A DNA stretch of 64,000 nucleotides from a bacterium (lineage in GTDB: Bacteria > Vulcanimicrobiota > JABDET01): the NCBI GenBank assembly GCA_021800275.1, contig JAJYZB010000004.1, positions 1 through 64,000 of the forward strand, written 5' to 3'. Numbering within the stretch: position 1 is the stretch's first letter; every line of letters begins with the position of its first letter. Below are positions 25,658 through 34,882 of this stretch, piece after piece. The notes beneath the pieces were generated by a model. The model ran no database searches. It worked only from the letters and a program-made list of their open reading frames with translations, and had not been told where the DNA came from. Position numbers and translations under genes: made by a program.

Positions 25658-27289
25658 CTAATTCCTGTTTGCCAATCCAGGGTTAAAATTGGTCAGGAGA
25701 CACAAGGTCCTTTTTTCTCCTAAAATCCAATACGGGTTCATTTTTTTCTTAAGTTTTATTAATTCTCCCTTTTCAATAAAACAGTAAGATTTTTCGTGAC
25801 GCCATCTGAAAAGAAAGTTTTTCTGACGAGAAATCGTTTTAATCGCTGTATTCCCGTAAAAAATTAAACTGGCTGTTCCAGCGACATGATAAGCCATAAC
25901 TGGTTCAGGCATTTTTTGGCGATACAGGTAAAGCTTTTCGGCAAGAGGTTTCATCGGTTTATAGGATTCAGCAATCGGGCTGAAAGTAATATTTAAAGTC
26001 AGCCAGAAAACCGAAATAGATATGGCTAGTAAACTAAACATGACTTTCTCTCGCTTAACCCATAAAGAAGCCAAAAGAGCAAGGAAAACTCCACCCGCAA
26101 GAATCATGACTATAGGCAAAAGGTGGCTCATATATCCTGAAAGTTCTCGAGGGAGAAGTTTTTTAAAAGCGAGAATTTCCAGTCCTCCCCAGAGGCCAGA
26201 CACGACTGCTAAAGTCAAAAAAACGCCAAGGGCTTTTTCCCATCTCGAAAAAGACTGAAAAAAACGCGCAAGAAGCATGGCTAAAGGAGGGTAGAGAAAA
26301 AAGATATAATTCGGGAGCTTTGTTTGAACTAAAGTAAAGAAAATAAAAGTAGCAGAAACCCATACACTCAAAAAGAAAATCGAACGATTGGTGCGATTCT
26401 CCCAGGATTTCAAAAAAAGAGCCGGCAGGAAACCACTCCAGGGGAGAAAACCAAATAAAAGGATCGGGATGTAATAATACCATGGTCCTGCCTGGTTTAA
26501 AACAGGAGTCAACACCCTTTCATAAGTGAAATAATAAAAAACTTTATAAAGGAAAAGATTCCCATATTTTATTGATTCATAGGCAAACCAGGGAACAGAA
26601 ATCACAAAATAAATTCCCAGACCTTCAAACCATGGAATCTCTTTAGTCTTTTCTCGAACCTCTTTTTGCAGCAGAAAAAAGATCCCAAAAATAAAAATAG
26701 GATAAACCAGCCCAAAAACCCCTTTGGTTAAAGTTGCCAAAGAGGCGCAGAGAAAAAACAATCTCCACCATATTTTCTTTTTTTCTTCAAATCCTCTCCA
26801 CGCAGTGTAAAAAGCAAGAGTCAAAAAACAAAGGAGCATGCTGTCCATGGTCGCCATTCTGCCTTGAACCAGATACTGGAGAGAAGTGGCTAAAATTACG
26901 GCGGCAAAAAATCCTGTTGTTCTATCCCAAAGAAAACTGGCGAACTCAAATACAGCCAAAAGTCCAAGAATAGAAAAAACAGCGGGAAAGAAACGAGCCG
27001 TAAATTCGCTAGCTCCAAAAAATTTAAACAAAAAAGCGGTGCACCACATGTAAAGAGGGGGATGACAGAACCAGGGATGATGATTAAACATTAATGTCAT
27101 CCAATGGTTTTTTTCTTCCATTTCCTTGGCTATTTCACTGTAGATGGCTTCATCGTTGTCCCACAAACTGGTGGACGCAATAGCCGTAAAAAACAAAAAA
27201 ACTCCGGCTAAAATAAGAATCGGATAGTAAAAAACACGGGATTTCTCCTGCTGGGATCGACTCTGAAAACGCTCGGACGGTTGACTCAT
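25658..27289 (-). CDS. GT39/ArnT-family membrane glycosyltransferase
   Basis: 543 residues with about 11-12 transmembrane segments. The first periplasmic loop holds the catalytic acidic motif (LWDNDEAIYSEIAKEM) and HHPWFCHPPLYMWCTAF, which is characteristic of the ArnT/PMT-2 superfamily of dolichyl- or undecaprenyl-phosphate sugar transferases. A soluble C-terminal part follows. Its ATG overlaps the stop of the pseudokinase gene by four bases. It may glycosylate lipid A, a glycolipid or a surface protein; which one cannot be told. Confidence 0.88.
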   Translation of the reverse strand: MSQPSERFQSRSQQEKSRVFYYPILILAGVFLFFTAIASTSLWDNDEAIYSEIAKEMEEKNHWMTLMFNHHPWFCHPPLYMWCTAFLFKFFGASEFTARFFPAVFSILGLLAVFEFASFLWDRTTGFFAAVILATSLQYLVQGRMATMDSMLLCFLTLAFYTAWRGFEEKKKIWWRLFFLCASLATLTKGVFGLVYPIFIFGIFFLLQKEVREKTKEIPWFEGLGIYFVISVPWFAYESIKYGNLFLYKVFYYFTYERVLTPVLNQAGPWYYYIPILLFGFLPWSGFLPALFLKSWENRTNRSIFFLSVWVSATFIFFTLVQTKLPNYIFFLYPPLAMLLARFFQSFSRWEKALGVFLTLAVVSGLWGGLEILAFKKLLPRELSGYMSHLLPIVMILAGGVFLALLASLWVKREKVMFSLLAISISVFWLTLNITFSPIAESYKPMKPLAEKLYLYRQKMPEPVMAYHVAGTASLIFYGNTAIKTISRQKNFLFRWRHEKSYCFIEKGELIKLKKKMNPYWILGEKRTLCLLTNFNPGLANRN

Positions 27290-29157
27290 GGCAGAGGCAG
27301 GATATAGGATAAATTTTTCCCGATTTTATTAATCCTACTGACCAAATTTCCACTCCCCAGATTGAATAAAAACAAAGACCCTGTTTGACTCCCAACAAGA
27401 ATTTCATTGTCACTGGACACAAAAGCCATGCTTTCCGGATGATCGACAGAAATGACTCCTTTTTTCGATAAAGAAGAAGCTCCATAAATTTCGACACGAT
27501 CTCCTCCATAAGCAGCTACCAGAACCTCTTTTTTCAGCGAAATAAGAGTATAAGGTCCGCGAAAATCGAAAGAAATCGAATTGCCCAGAGAAAAATCAGA
27601 GGTGCTGTACGAGTTTAGAGTTCTCGCATGATTATCCACAACAAAGAGCCATTTCCCGTCAGGGCTTAAAGCAATATGATTCGGAGTAGAGGACAGCGAT
27701 AAAACAGCTTTCACAAGATATTTTTTCGCATTGACCACAGTAATTGAATCAGAGCCAACATTAGCAATATACAACTCATCATTCTTGGGGTTATACACCA
27801 CATCTTCTGGATCTTTCCCAACAGGAACAAGAACTTCAGGAAAGACCTCGATTTTTTTCTGGCTGACTGTTCTCCTAACACTCAGAGATTCCAGCAAATT
27901 TCTCTGGGGGAGAGAGACAAAAAGCATCTCAGTTTTCTTGTCTTTTTTTACAGCCACCCCCCCAATCGCCTCCCCCAGAAAATATTGAAACAGCAGTTTA
28001 TCATTTTCGGGATTGATGAAAACCAGAGAACCACCGGAAGACGAGATTAAAACTCCCTTTTTTTTAAAAATGTCTTGAGCAGTTCCATTTCCACCCACCT
28101 TAGGAATCTCATCTGAGAGCTTAAATTTATTTAAATCAACCACATAAGTATTTTTAGCGCCTAAAATATAAGCGATCGGTCCGGTTTTCACGAATGGACC
28201 AAACTTGGATGAAGAATGGAACGCAAAATAAATTCCACCAAGGACTGCAGCTAAAAGAACAGCATAATAAAGTTTTGGAAGTATCTTGACTTTTGCGCGG
28301 GAAATACGAGAAGAAAAATACAATCTCACGCGTGTTTTTACGGATGGTTTTGGAGGAGCCTCTGGAGCAGGGGGATATAATATTTTCGATAATTCATCTT
28401 GAATTTCAGACACACTGGAATATCTTTTGACCGGATCTTGCTGCAGACAGGTCTCGATCAATTGACAAAGTGAAGCTGAAATCTGAGGGTTGTCTTTCCT
28501 TATTGGCTGAATCGGGAGAGAAGGCTTCTTTTTCGTTAAAATATAATACAAACAAGCCCCAAAAGTGTAAATATCCCCTGATATTGAACCCTCTTCATTT
28601 TCTTTCAGCTCAGGGGCCGTAAAAGCAGAAGAAACGTTATAAAATTTGCTGAAAATCAAATCCAAACCATATCCGCCAACCAGGATTTTCCCGTCCCTGT
28701 TGACAATAAAATACTGAGGACTCAAGTCTTTTATGTAAAAAGGGGTAGGAAGTTCATGCAGATATTTGAGAGGTTCGCACATTTGGAGCGCCCATTCCAG
28801 CACCTGTTTTTCAGAAAGTGTCTTGGCCAGTTTAGCAATCGCTTCCATGGTAAGTCCATCAACAAATTCCATCACAAGATAACTGCGGTTCGCCTCTGAA
28901 AAAGAATCCAAAACTCGAATTAACTGCGGGTGTTGAAATCCTTTAATGATTTCAACTGTCTTGCTAAACTTTTCTTCTGCCTTTAACTTCTCGTTTGGCG
29001 CTGCTGGCAAAGGAAGGTATTCTCTGGCAGCCCAGGTTTTCTCTGTAACTCGAATATCATCCACCAGATAAACTGCGCCCAAAGAGCTTTCTGACAACAA
29101 TCTTCGAACTCGGAAGCGGCTGTTCAATAAGCTGCCATTCGGTAAAGTCTGGGTCAT
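27286..29157 (-). CDS. Pseudokinase fused to a membrane segment and YVTN-type beta-propeller
   Basis: About 623 residues. The first ~265 follow the Ser/Thr kinase fold (RFRVRRLLSESSLGAVYLVD, YLVMEFVDGLTMEAI, TAPELKENEEGSISGDIYTFG), but the catalytic elements are altered. The VAIK lysine is arginine (WAAREYLP), the HRDLKPxN loop reads IKDLSPQYFIV, and DFG reads GYG. Kinase activity is therefore doubtful. A transmembrane segment follows at about 295-315. The outer ~300 residues are propeller repeats (VPVGKDPEDVVYNPKNDELY, PNHIALSPDGKWLFVVDN). A TTG three bases earlier is an alternative start. The 3' end overlaps the GT39 gene, which suggests they work together. Confidence 0.82.
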   Translation of the reverse strand: MTQTLPNGSLLNSRFRVRRLLSESSLGAVYLVDDIRVTEKTWAAREYLPLPAAPNEKLKAEEKFSKTVEIIKGFQHPQLIRVLDSFSEANRSYLVMEFVDGLTMEAIAKLAKTLSEKQVLEWALQMCEPLKYLHELPTPFYIKDLSPQYFIVNRDGKILVGGYGLDLIFSKFYNVSSAFTAPELKENEEGSISGDIYTFGACLYYILTKKKPSLPIQPIRKDNPQISASLCQLIETCLQQDPVKRYSSVSEIQDELSKILYPPAPEAPPKPSVKTRVRLYFSSRISRAKVKILPKLYYAVLLAAVLGGIYFAFHSSSKFGPFVKTGPIAYILGAKNTYVVDLNKFKLSDEIPKVGGNGTAQDIFKKKGVLISSSGGSLVFINPENDKLLFQYFLGEAIGGVAVKKDKKTEMLFVSLPQRNLLESLSVRRTVSQKKIEVFPEVLVPVGKDPEDVVYNPKNDELYIANVGSDSITVVNAKKYLVKAVLSLSSTPNHIALSPDGKWLFVVDNHARTLNSYSTSDFSLGNSISFDFRGPYTLISLKKEVLVAAYGGDRVEIYGASSLSKKGVISVDHPESMAFVSSDNEILVGSQTGSLFLFNLGSGNLVSRINKIGKNLSYILPLP

Positions 29158-29305
29158 CAATAAAAACCCCTGAGCAAGTTATTCATCGTTAAATATTTTT
29201 CCATTAAGTGATTCTCTCCTGTATCAAAAAGCAGCAAAAACTACAGGCTTACTAAAATTGTGAGGAAAAGGATACGTCGCAGAGGAGTTTTGTCCTGACC
29301 CCAGA

Positions 29306-30223
29306 ATGAAAAAATTCATGACTAAACCCCAAAAGCCGCCTTTTGGCCCTCTCATTACTGCCATGGTTACTCCTTTTAAAGAGAACCTGGAAGTTGATTA
29401 TGAAAAAGCATCCTCCCTTGCCAGAAAACTAATCCAGGAAGGGAATGATGGATTGGTGACTGCTGGAACGACAGGGGAATCACCCACATTAACTCATCAA
29501 GAAAAACTTCAATTGTTTAAAGTGGTCAAAGAAGCGGTAGGAAAAGATATTCCTGTCATTGCTGGAACAGGAACTTATTCCACTCTTGAAACCATCCATT
29601 TTACTCAAGAAGCAGAATCCCTTGGAATGGATGGGGTTCTAGTGGTCTGTCCTTATTACAACAAACCTCCCCAGGAAGGGCTCTACCAACACTTTAAAAA
29701 AATCGCAGAAAATACAAAACTGCCGATTATCATTTATAATATTCCTGGAAGAACGGGCGTAAATATGACCCCTGAAACCGTAGAACGACTGTCTTATATC
29801 CCGAATATCATTGGAATCAAAGAAGCGAGCGGGTCAGTGGAACAAGTTTCTGAAATCGCCCGCCGAATCTCCAGAGCCGGAACAGAACTTTACATCTGGA
29901 GCGGAGATGATGGACTAACCCTCCCTTTCCTCTCTTGTGGAGCCATTGGAGTTATCAGTGTGGCAGCTCATTTAACAGCCCGAGAGATGAAAGAGATGAT
30001 CCAAAAATTCTTTGAAGGAAAGAGGGAAGAAGCCTTAGCTCTTCATCTCAACCTTCTGCCTTTCTTTAAAGCTCTTTTCACCACAACAAACCCAATTCCA
30101 GTGAAAGCCGCTTTAAAACTTGCGGGCTTCCCTGTCGGCGGCTTGCGCCCTCCCTTAATCGAAGCCTCTGAAAAAGAGATTCAATCTTTACAAGAAGCAA
30201 TGAAATTTTTGAGTCCGATTTAA
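29306..30223 (+). CDS. dapA: 4-hydroxy-tetrahydrodipicolinate synthase
   Basis: 305 residues, the typical length. It condenses pyruvate with aspartate semialdehyde in lysine and peptidoglycan (diaminopimelate) synthesis. Visible sites are the Schiff-base lysine K172 (GIKEASG), Y144 (IIYNIPGRTG) and the TAGTTGESPTL motif with T55-T56. There is a short N-terminal extension, and an ATG four codons in could be the true start; the only AGAGGAG site lies 20 bases upstream of the first ATG. It is divergent from the pseudokinase operon and followed by the RDD-ankyrin gene after 22 bases. Confidence 0.94.
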   Translation: MKKFMTKPQKPPFGPLITAMVTPFKENLEVDYEKASSLARKLIQEGNDGLVTAGTTGESPTLTHQEKLQLFKVVKEAVGKDIPVIAGTGTYSTLETIHFTQEAESLGMDGVLVVCPYYNKPPQEGLYQHFKKIAENTKLPIIIYNIPGRTGVNMTPETVERLSYIPNIIGIKEASGSVEQVSEIARRISRAGTELYIWSGDDGLTLPFLSCGAIGVISVAAHLTAREMKEMIQKFFEGKREEALALHLNLLPFFKALFTTTNPIPVKAALKLAGFPVGGLRPPLIEASEKEIQSLQEAMKFLSPI

Positions 30224-30245
30224 AAAACTATTAAAGAATAAGCCG

Positions 30246-31817
30246 ATGTACTGCACAAAATGTGGAAATCCTAATTTAGAGCAAAATGAAAAATGCGCTT
30301 TCTGTGGAGCCGCTTTACAGAAGATAGAAGCACAAACCGGAGGCAAAAATTTACCTCTTGCTGGCTTCTGGAAACGGTATGTCGCCAATATTCTGGATGG
30401 GCTCATTCTCAGCGGAATCAGTATCCTGGTATGGCTTCTTGTTTTTACTTCTGGTTTTGCTTTTTTTCATGGTTTTACCTTTTTCAAGAATCCTTCCAAC
30501 CTACTCACTATCACTTTCATTTTCCGGCTCACTGACTATTTAGCCCTCTGGTTGTATTTCGCTTATTTCGAATCTTCTAAAAAACAAGCTACTCCTGGAA
30601 AAAGATATGTTGGAGAAATTGTCACGGACCGCATGGGAAATAGAATCTCTTTTGGCAGAGCCAGCCTCAGATATATCATTAAATCACTTCCTGTGCTGCT
30701 GATGATAGCCTTGTTTTTCAAGACACAGCCTGTTCCATTAGAAACAGTAAATAACCCGTTTTCTGCTGCCGCTTTATTCATACCACTTTTCTTTTATGGC
30801 TGGTTCCTTGTGGACAGCCTGATGATTGTTTTTTCTAAAAGCAAAGAAGCCCTTCAAGATCTGATTGCTGGAACACGGGTGTTTTTAATTGAAGAGAAAA
30901 AAATTGGATGTTTTGTTGACGTATTCTCAGGACTTTCCATGGCGGGCATGATCCTGGCAACCCTGATGCTGCTCTTTTTATTTCTGTTTGGGAAAGCTCT
31001 GACTAAAACGCAGCCCAATCTTTTTCAACAGAATTCAGGTATTGTCACTGCAGCAGGCTCAGGAAACAAGTTTTTGGTTCGACTTTTTTTAAAACAAAAA
31101 GGGGCAGTGAATCAAAAAGGGGTTTTAGGAAACACAGCGCTTATGGCAGCCTGTGCTGCCGGACATAAAAAAATAGTCATTCTTTTACTGAAACACGGAG
31201 CTGATGTGAACATAAAAAACAATTATGGTTGCACCGCCCTGTATTATGCTGTCCAGAATAAACACTATGATATAGCAAAAATCTTGCTGAAACACGGAGC
31301 TGATGTGAATGCTGAAGCGAATGATGGTAAAACTGCTTTAAACTTGGCAGTATTTGGTCAGAATACATCTGGTCATTCTCTAAAACTTGTGAACCTTCTG
31401 CTGTCTTATAAAGCTAATGTTAACCTTCCCGACAAAACAGGAATGACCCCGTTAATGGAAGCGGCATGGGGAGGAAATCTTGTTATAACCCGACTTCTCC
31501 TGCAGCATGGAGCCCGTGTCAATGCGCGTTATGGCAGTTCAAACACAGCTTTAATTTATGCTGCTCTAAGCGGATCTCTTCCCTGTGTAAAAACCCTAAT
31601 TCATCATGGAGCAGAAGTCAATGAGGCTGGAAAATGTCAAATTACCCCCTTGATGGAAGCTGCAGGAGAGGGCCACACCACTATCGTAAAATTCCTGTTA
31701 AATCATAAAGCTGCTCTGAACAAAAAAGACTGTATCGGGGTTTCAGCCTTAACTTTCGCAAAAAATCACCGCCATCCAGCAATGGTGCAAATCCTGCAAA
31801 AGGCAGGGGCAAAATAA
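30246..31817 (+). CDS. Zinc-ribbon / RDD membrane / ankyrin-repeat fusion protein
   Basis: 523 residues in three parts. A zinc ribbon opens the protein (C3, C6, C17, C20). An RDD-family membrane domain follows (about 35-250; FWKRYVANILDGLILSGIS, then TPGKRYVGEIVTDRMGNRIS) with about five or six hydrophobic segments. Seven or so ankyrin repeats end it (about 275-520, for example LLLKHGADVNIKNNYGCTAL). Two repeats share an identical DNA segment near 31190 and 31297, a sign of recent repeat duplication. RDD proteins are envelope proteins, some linked to ion transport. The ankyrin part should face the cytoplasm and bind a partner. It follows dapA closely. Confidence 0.88.
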   Translation: MYCTKCGNPNLEQNEKCAFCGAALQKIEAQTGGKNLPLAGFWKRYVANILDGLILSGISILVWLLVFTSGFAFFHGFTFFKNPSNLLTITFIFRLTDYLALWLYFAYFESSKKQATPGKRYVGEIVTDRMGNRISFGRASLRYIIKSLPVLLMIALFFKTQPVPLETVNNPFSAAALFIPLFFYGWFLVDSLMIVFSKSKEALQDLIAGTRVFLIEEKKIGCFVDVFSGLSMAGMILATLMLLFLFLFGKALTKTQPNLFQQNSGIVTAAGSGNKFLVRLFLKQKGAVNQKGVLGNTALMAACAAGHKKIVILLLKHGADVNIKNNYGCTALYYAVQNKHYDIAKILLKHGADVNAEANDGKTALNLAVFGQNTSGHSLKLVNLLLSYKANVNLPDKTGMTPLMEAAWGGNLVITRLLLQHGARVNARYGSSNTALIYAALSGSLPCVKTLIHHGAEVNEAGKCQITPLMEAAGEGHTTIVKFLLNHKAALNKKDCIGVSALTFAKNHRHPAMVQILQKAGAK

Positions 31818-31823
31818 GAGCTT

Positions 31824-34715
31824 TTACTGCAGAAAATGCTGCACAGGAGCTCCTTGTTTTTCTGCTAATTTTTGGATGTAAGCTTTCACTTTTTCATAAG
31901 ATTTTATCCCCTTAACTGCAATCCATCCTTCGGCAAACTGAACTCGTCCTGGAATTTTCATCAGGGTAACAGGAGAATAATAATATTTTCTGGGAATCTG
32001 AACTCTGCTCAAAGATTTCTCTTTTGTTGCTCCAGATGGGTAAGATCCAAGTTTTAATTTCAGTCTCTGCCATGGAGAACAGCTTCCTGGATTCAAAGCT
32101 TTTGGAATATCAGGCAGCATAAAATTAAGGGGTTTAAAATTAGGATGACGGGTAAATCCATTGATAATCACTTTTGCATTCGCATCCCACTGGGACATTG
32201 GAGGAACATGGAAGATCTTTTCAATGGTTGCCATAATCGAAACTTGAGAATATCTTTCCTGGACAAGAGCTCCTTTTCTAACCCAGGGTCCTATCATAAG
32301 GGCAAAAGTTCTGTGGGCTGAAATGTGATCTGCGCCAGATTGGGCATCATCCTCTGTAATGAATATCAGGGTATTCTTCCAGATTTTTGAGTGGCTGATA
32401 AAACTGATGATTCTGCCTGCGGCCAGATCATTGTTAGCCACATAATACTGTGGAGTGTAATAACAAGGAGTTGCGCCTGCAGTATGATCATCAGGAAGCC
32501 AGATGTAAGTAAATTGGGGGAAATCGTTCTTCTGAAGCCTGTTTTTAGCCCAATGTAAAAAGATTTTAGCTCTGGTGGTGTCCAGAATATAGCGATTCCA
32601 GGCAGGATACATTTCATATACATCAGATTTCATTTTTTTAGAAATCGAATCATTCCGGGAATGAGAAACAAACTCTCCAAAATCCTCAAAAGAAATATGA
32701 TGCGCAGATAAATTGTTGAACAAATACAACCCATAAGGATAAGAGATCCAGGGATTGGACATGTGATAATGAAGAATCTCTAAACTCCTTGGCCCCCAAT
32801 AAGTGCTGTTAGCAAACATATTGTATTCATTTAAGCGAAATGGTCTTAATGCCTGTGTCCATCCAGGATTAGGAACCAGTCCTCTGCCCGAATAATACAT
32901 TGGCCAGGTTCTCTGGACAAAATCAGAATCAGAGGCGCCTGTAGTCCATTCATGACCCTGAGCCGTAACTTCTCCATCCGCATAAAAATTCGTAAAAAGA
33001 GCATAATGATTGGCAAGCTGATATAAATTAGGAAGCTCATTCTGATTATAAAGATCTAATTTAGGATCAGCCCACTCACCGGCTCTTTTGTAAGAGCCAA
33101 AATCTTCGTCAAATGTTTTGTTTTCTCTTAAAATAAAAATAACATGCTTAATGTGCCGCCTTAAAAATTGAACGGTCCTATTTTCCTCCATCTGTCTCTT
33201 CGTTCTCTGCGCTGTGGTAAAACCATTATTCGAAAGAGCGATCTGGGTCAATCTTTCAGCATGGGCTAAAAACCACTTGATCGAAACTTTCTGAAGGGCG
33301 CCATGCATAAAAGCCCCGATCCATTGAAATTCTAAATTAGGACCTGCCCCCAGTCCTTTTGCATTAGTAATATAAAGAGAACGAGCACTGGACGTCATTG
33401 AAGTTGGGTACCAGGCAGTCGGAATCAGTCCCACCTCTTTATCGTTCCGGGCATTAAAAACTTCAACATCATTATTTCCTGCATTCGAGACAAAAATTAG
33501 ATGATCGGAAACACTGACCCCATCCGGATAACTACCATAAGGAGCATTTGAATAAGGTGAAACAGAAAGAACTTTTTCTATCTTTAATTTTCTTGCATCC
33601 ACGAGATAAAGTCTATCCACATTGCTGGCGCAGACAGCTACAGAATCAGTCCCAGGAATAGCGGCAGTGGCAAGGGGATGAAAACTGGCTCTTGTACTCA
33701 AATGTTTGCTGAATGGAACTTTGCCATAAAATTTTAAACTTCGGGAGTCGAAAACCCTGACTTCATCAGCTCCCCAATCGCAAACCACAACTTTTTCTCC
33801 TTGATCTGTCAAACTCAAAGCAATCGGATAAGCTCCTGCATTCACATATTTCACTTTCCCTGTCGCCAGATTAATTTTTGCAAGGCTATTCGATAAAAGT
33901 CCTGTCACATAAAGAAACTTCCCATTTTTTGCCAGAGCCACTGCATCCGGATAGAACAAATAAGGTTTAATGGTTTGATGTCCTTGATATTCGTAAGGAT
34001 ACTGCGTCTTAGGGAAAGGCTGATAAGTTAAACGATAATTTTTTACCACCCTTAAATAGCCATGAATCAATCGAATTGCAATCACGTTATCTGTAATCCC
34101 ACCGGCGGCATACAGAGTGCCATTTTTTGAAACAGCTAATCCTTGATAAAAACTTTGATTTTTAAGATTCGTGGCAGGAACAGAAGTCTTTACAACATGG
34201 AACATATTCCCACCCATGTAAGAATATCCAACTAAATTTTTAAACCTTCTGGAAGCTTTCTGAGGAAATTGAATCACACGCCCTGTATAAGGCTGGTTCC
34301 AGTTTCCTCGATAAGCTTTGATCTCTGCCACAGGTTTTAAAGTTTTTCGATTGTACAAGATTAAATATTGAATTTTTCTAGCTCCATTGGTTAAAACAGC
34401 AATATAATCCCCGAAAATTTTAACATTGGTGGGAAAATTAGGGGTTCGATTTAAAATACCTACGGGAGAAATAAGCCTCTGCGTTGGCAAAAGATGAGTC
34501 GCCATTTTCAGATTTCTAATCGTTACCTTTAATGGAAGATGAAGATCTTTTCTCAAAACAGAATGTCTGCGCGCAGAAATAATCCCCTGCGCACCGACAA
34601 AATCCCCGCCTGCCAGCGAGAAAAGCAGAAAAAAAACGAAAAGTCGCTTCCAATTTAATCTCAAATGAGCTGAAAAATTTAACAGCAGACTTGCAGAAAA
34701 TTTATTTTTCTCCAC
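31824..34715 (-). CDS. Exported beta-propeller / phosphoesterase protein
   Basis: 963 residues. The GTG start eight bases after GAGGAAG gives a signal peptide (KRLFVFFLLFSLAGGDFVGA). Residues about 80-480 are YVTN-type propeller repeats (LAKNGKFLYVTGLLSNSLAK). Residues about 520-860 are the phospholipase C/acid phosphatase-type phosphoesterase domain: IKHVIFILRENKTFDEDFG, GHEWTTGASDSDFV, LPDDHTAGATPCY, FITEDDAQSGADHISAHRTF. The metal-ligand Asp/His residues of this alkaline-phosphatase superfamily are in place. The same two-part layout occurs in many bacterial genomes; its substrate is unknown. It is convergent with the RDD-ankyrin gene, six bases away. Confidence 0.87.
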   Translation of the reverse strand: MEKNKFSASLLLNFSAHLRLNWKRLFVFFLLFSLAGGDFVGAQGIISARRHSVLRKDLHLPLKVTIRNLKMATHLLPTQRLISPVGILNRTPNFPTNVKIFGDYIAVLTNGARKIQYLILYNRKTLKPVAEIKAYRGNWNQPYTGRVIQFPQKASRRFKNLVGYSYMGGNMFHVVKTSVPATNLKNQSFYQGLAVSKNGTLYAAGGITDNVIAIRLIHGYLRVVKNYRLTYQPFPKTQYPYEYQGHQTIKPYLFYPDAVALAKNGKFLYVTGLLSNSLAKINLATGKVKYVNAGAYPIALSLTDQGEKVVVCDWGADEVRVFDSRSLKFYGKVPFSKHLSTRASFHPLATAAIPGTDSVAVCASNVDRLYLVDARKLKIEKVLSVSPYSNAPYGSYPDGVSVSDHLIFVSNAGNNDVEVFNARNDKEVGLIPTAWYPTSMTSSARSLYITNAKGLGAGPNLEFQWIGAFMHGALQKVSIKWFLAHAERLTQIALSNNGFTTAQRTKRQMEENRTVQFLRRHIKHVIFILRENKTFDEDFGSYKRAGEWADPKLDLYNQNELPNLYQLANHYALFTNFYADGEVTAQGHEWTTGASDSDFVQRTWPMYYSGRGLVPNPGWTQALRPFRLNEYNMFANSTYWGPRSLEILHYHMSNPWISYPYGLYLFNNLSAHHISFEDFGEFVSHSRNDSISKKMKSDVYEMYPAWNRYILDTTRAKIFLHWAKNRLQKNDFPQFTYIWLPDDHTAGATPCYYTPQYYVANNDLAAGRIISFISHSKIWKNTLIFITEDDAQSGADHISAHRTFALMIGPWVRKGALVQERYSQVSIMATIEKIFHVPPMSQWDANAKVIINGFTRHPNFKPLNFMLPDIPKALNPGSCSPWQRLKLKLGSYPSGATKEKSLSRVQIPRKYYYSPVTLMKIPGRVQFAEGWIAVKGIKSYEKVKAYIQKLAEKQGAPVQHFLQ

Positions 34716-34882
34716 AGAATCACTTCCTCATAAGTTAATTTGATATTAAAGCTTAATTCACTTCCACTCTGTTAAATTCAAATCCTTTGAGAGAAACCTT
34801 GAATGCGACTGTATAGTCCGTTATGGAGTGGAGCCAGACCGCAAAGTAGGAGCGCAGACAGAGTGCTAGAAAATAGCGATAT

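Noticed and set aside
30246-31817. CRISPR-like repeats in the ankyrin region
   Set aside because: The short repeated segments near 31190 and 31297 are coding repeats of ankyrin units with no spacer periodicity.
34780-34882. Riboswitch before the sugar importer
   Set aside because: The G-rich segment near 34810-34870 caught the eye, but I could not build a stable multi-helix fold or match a known class.
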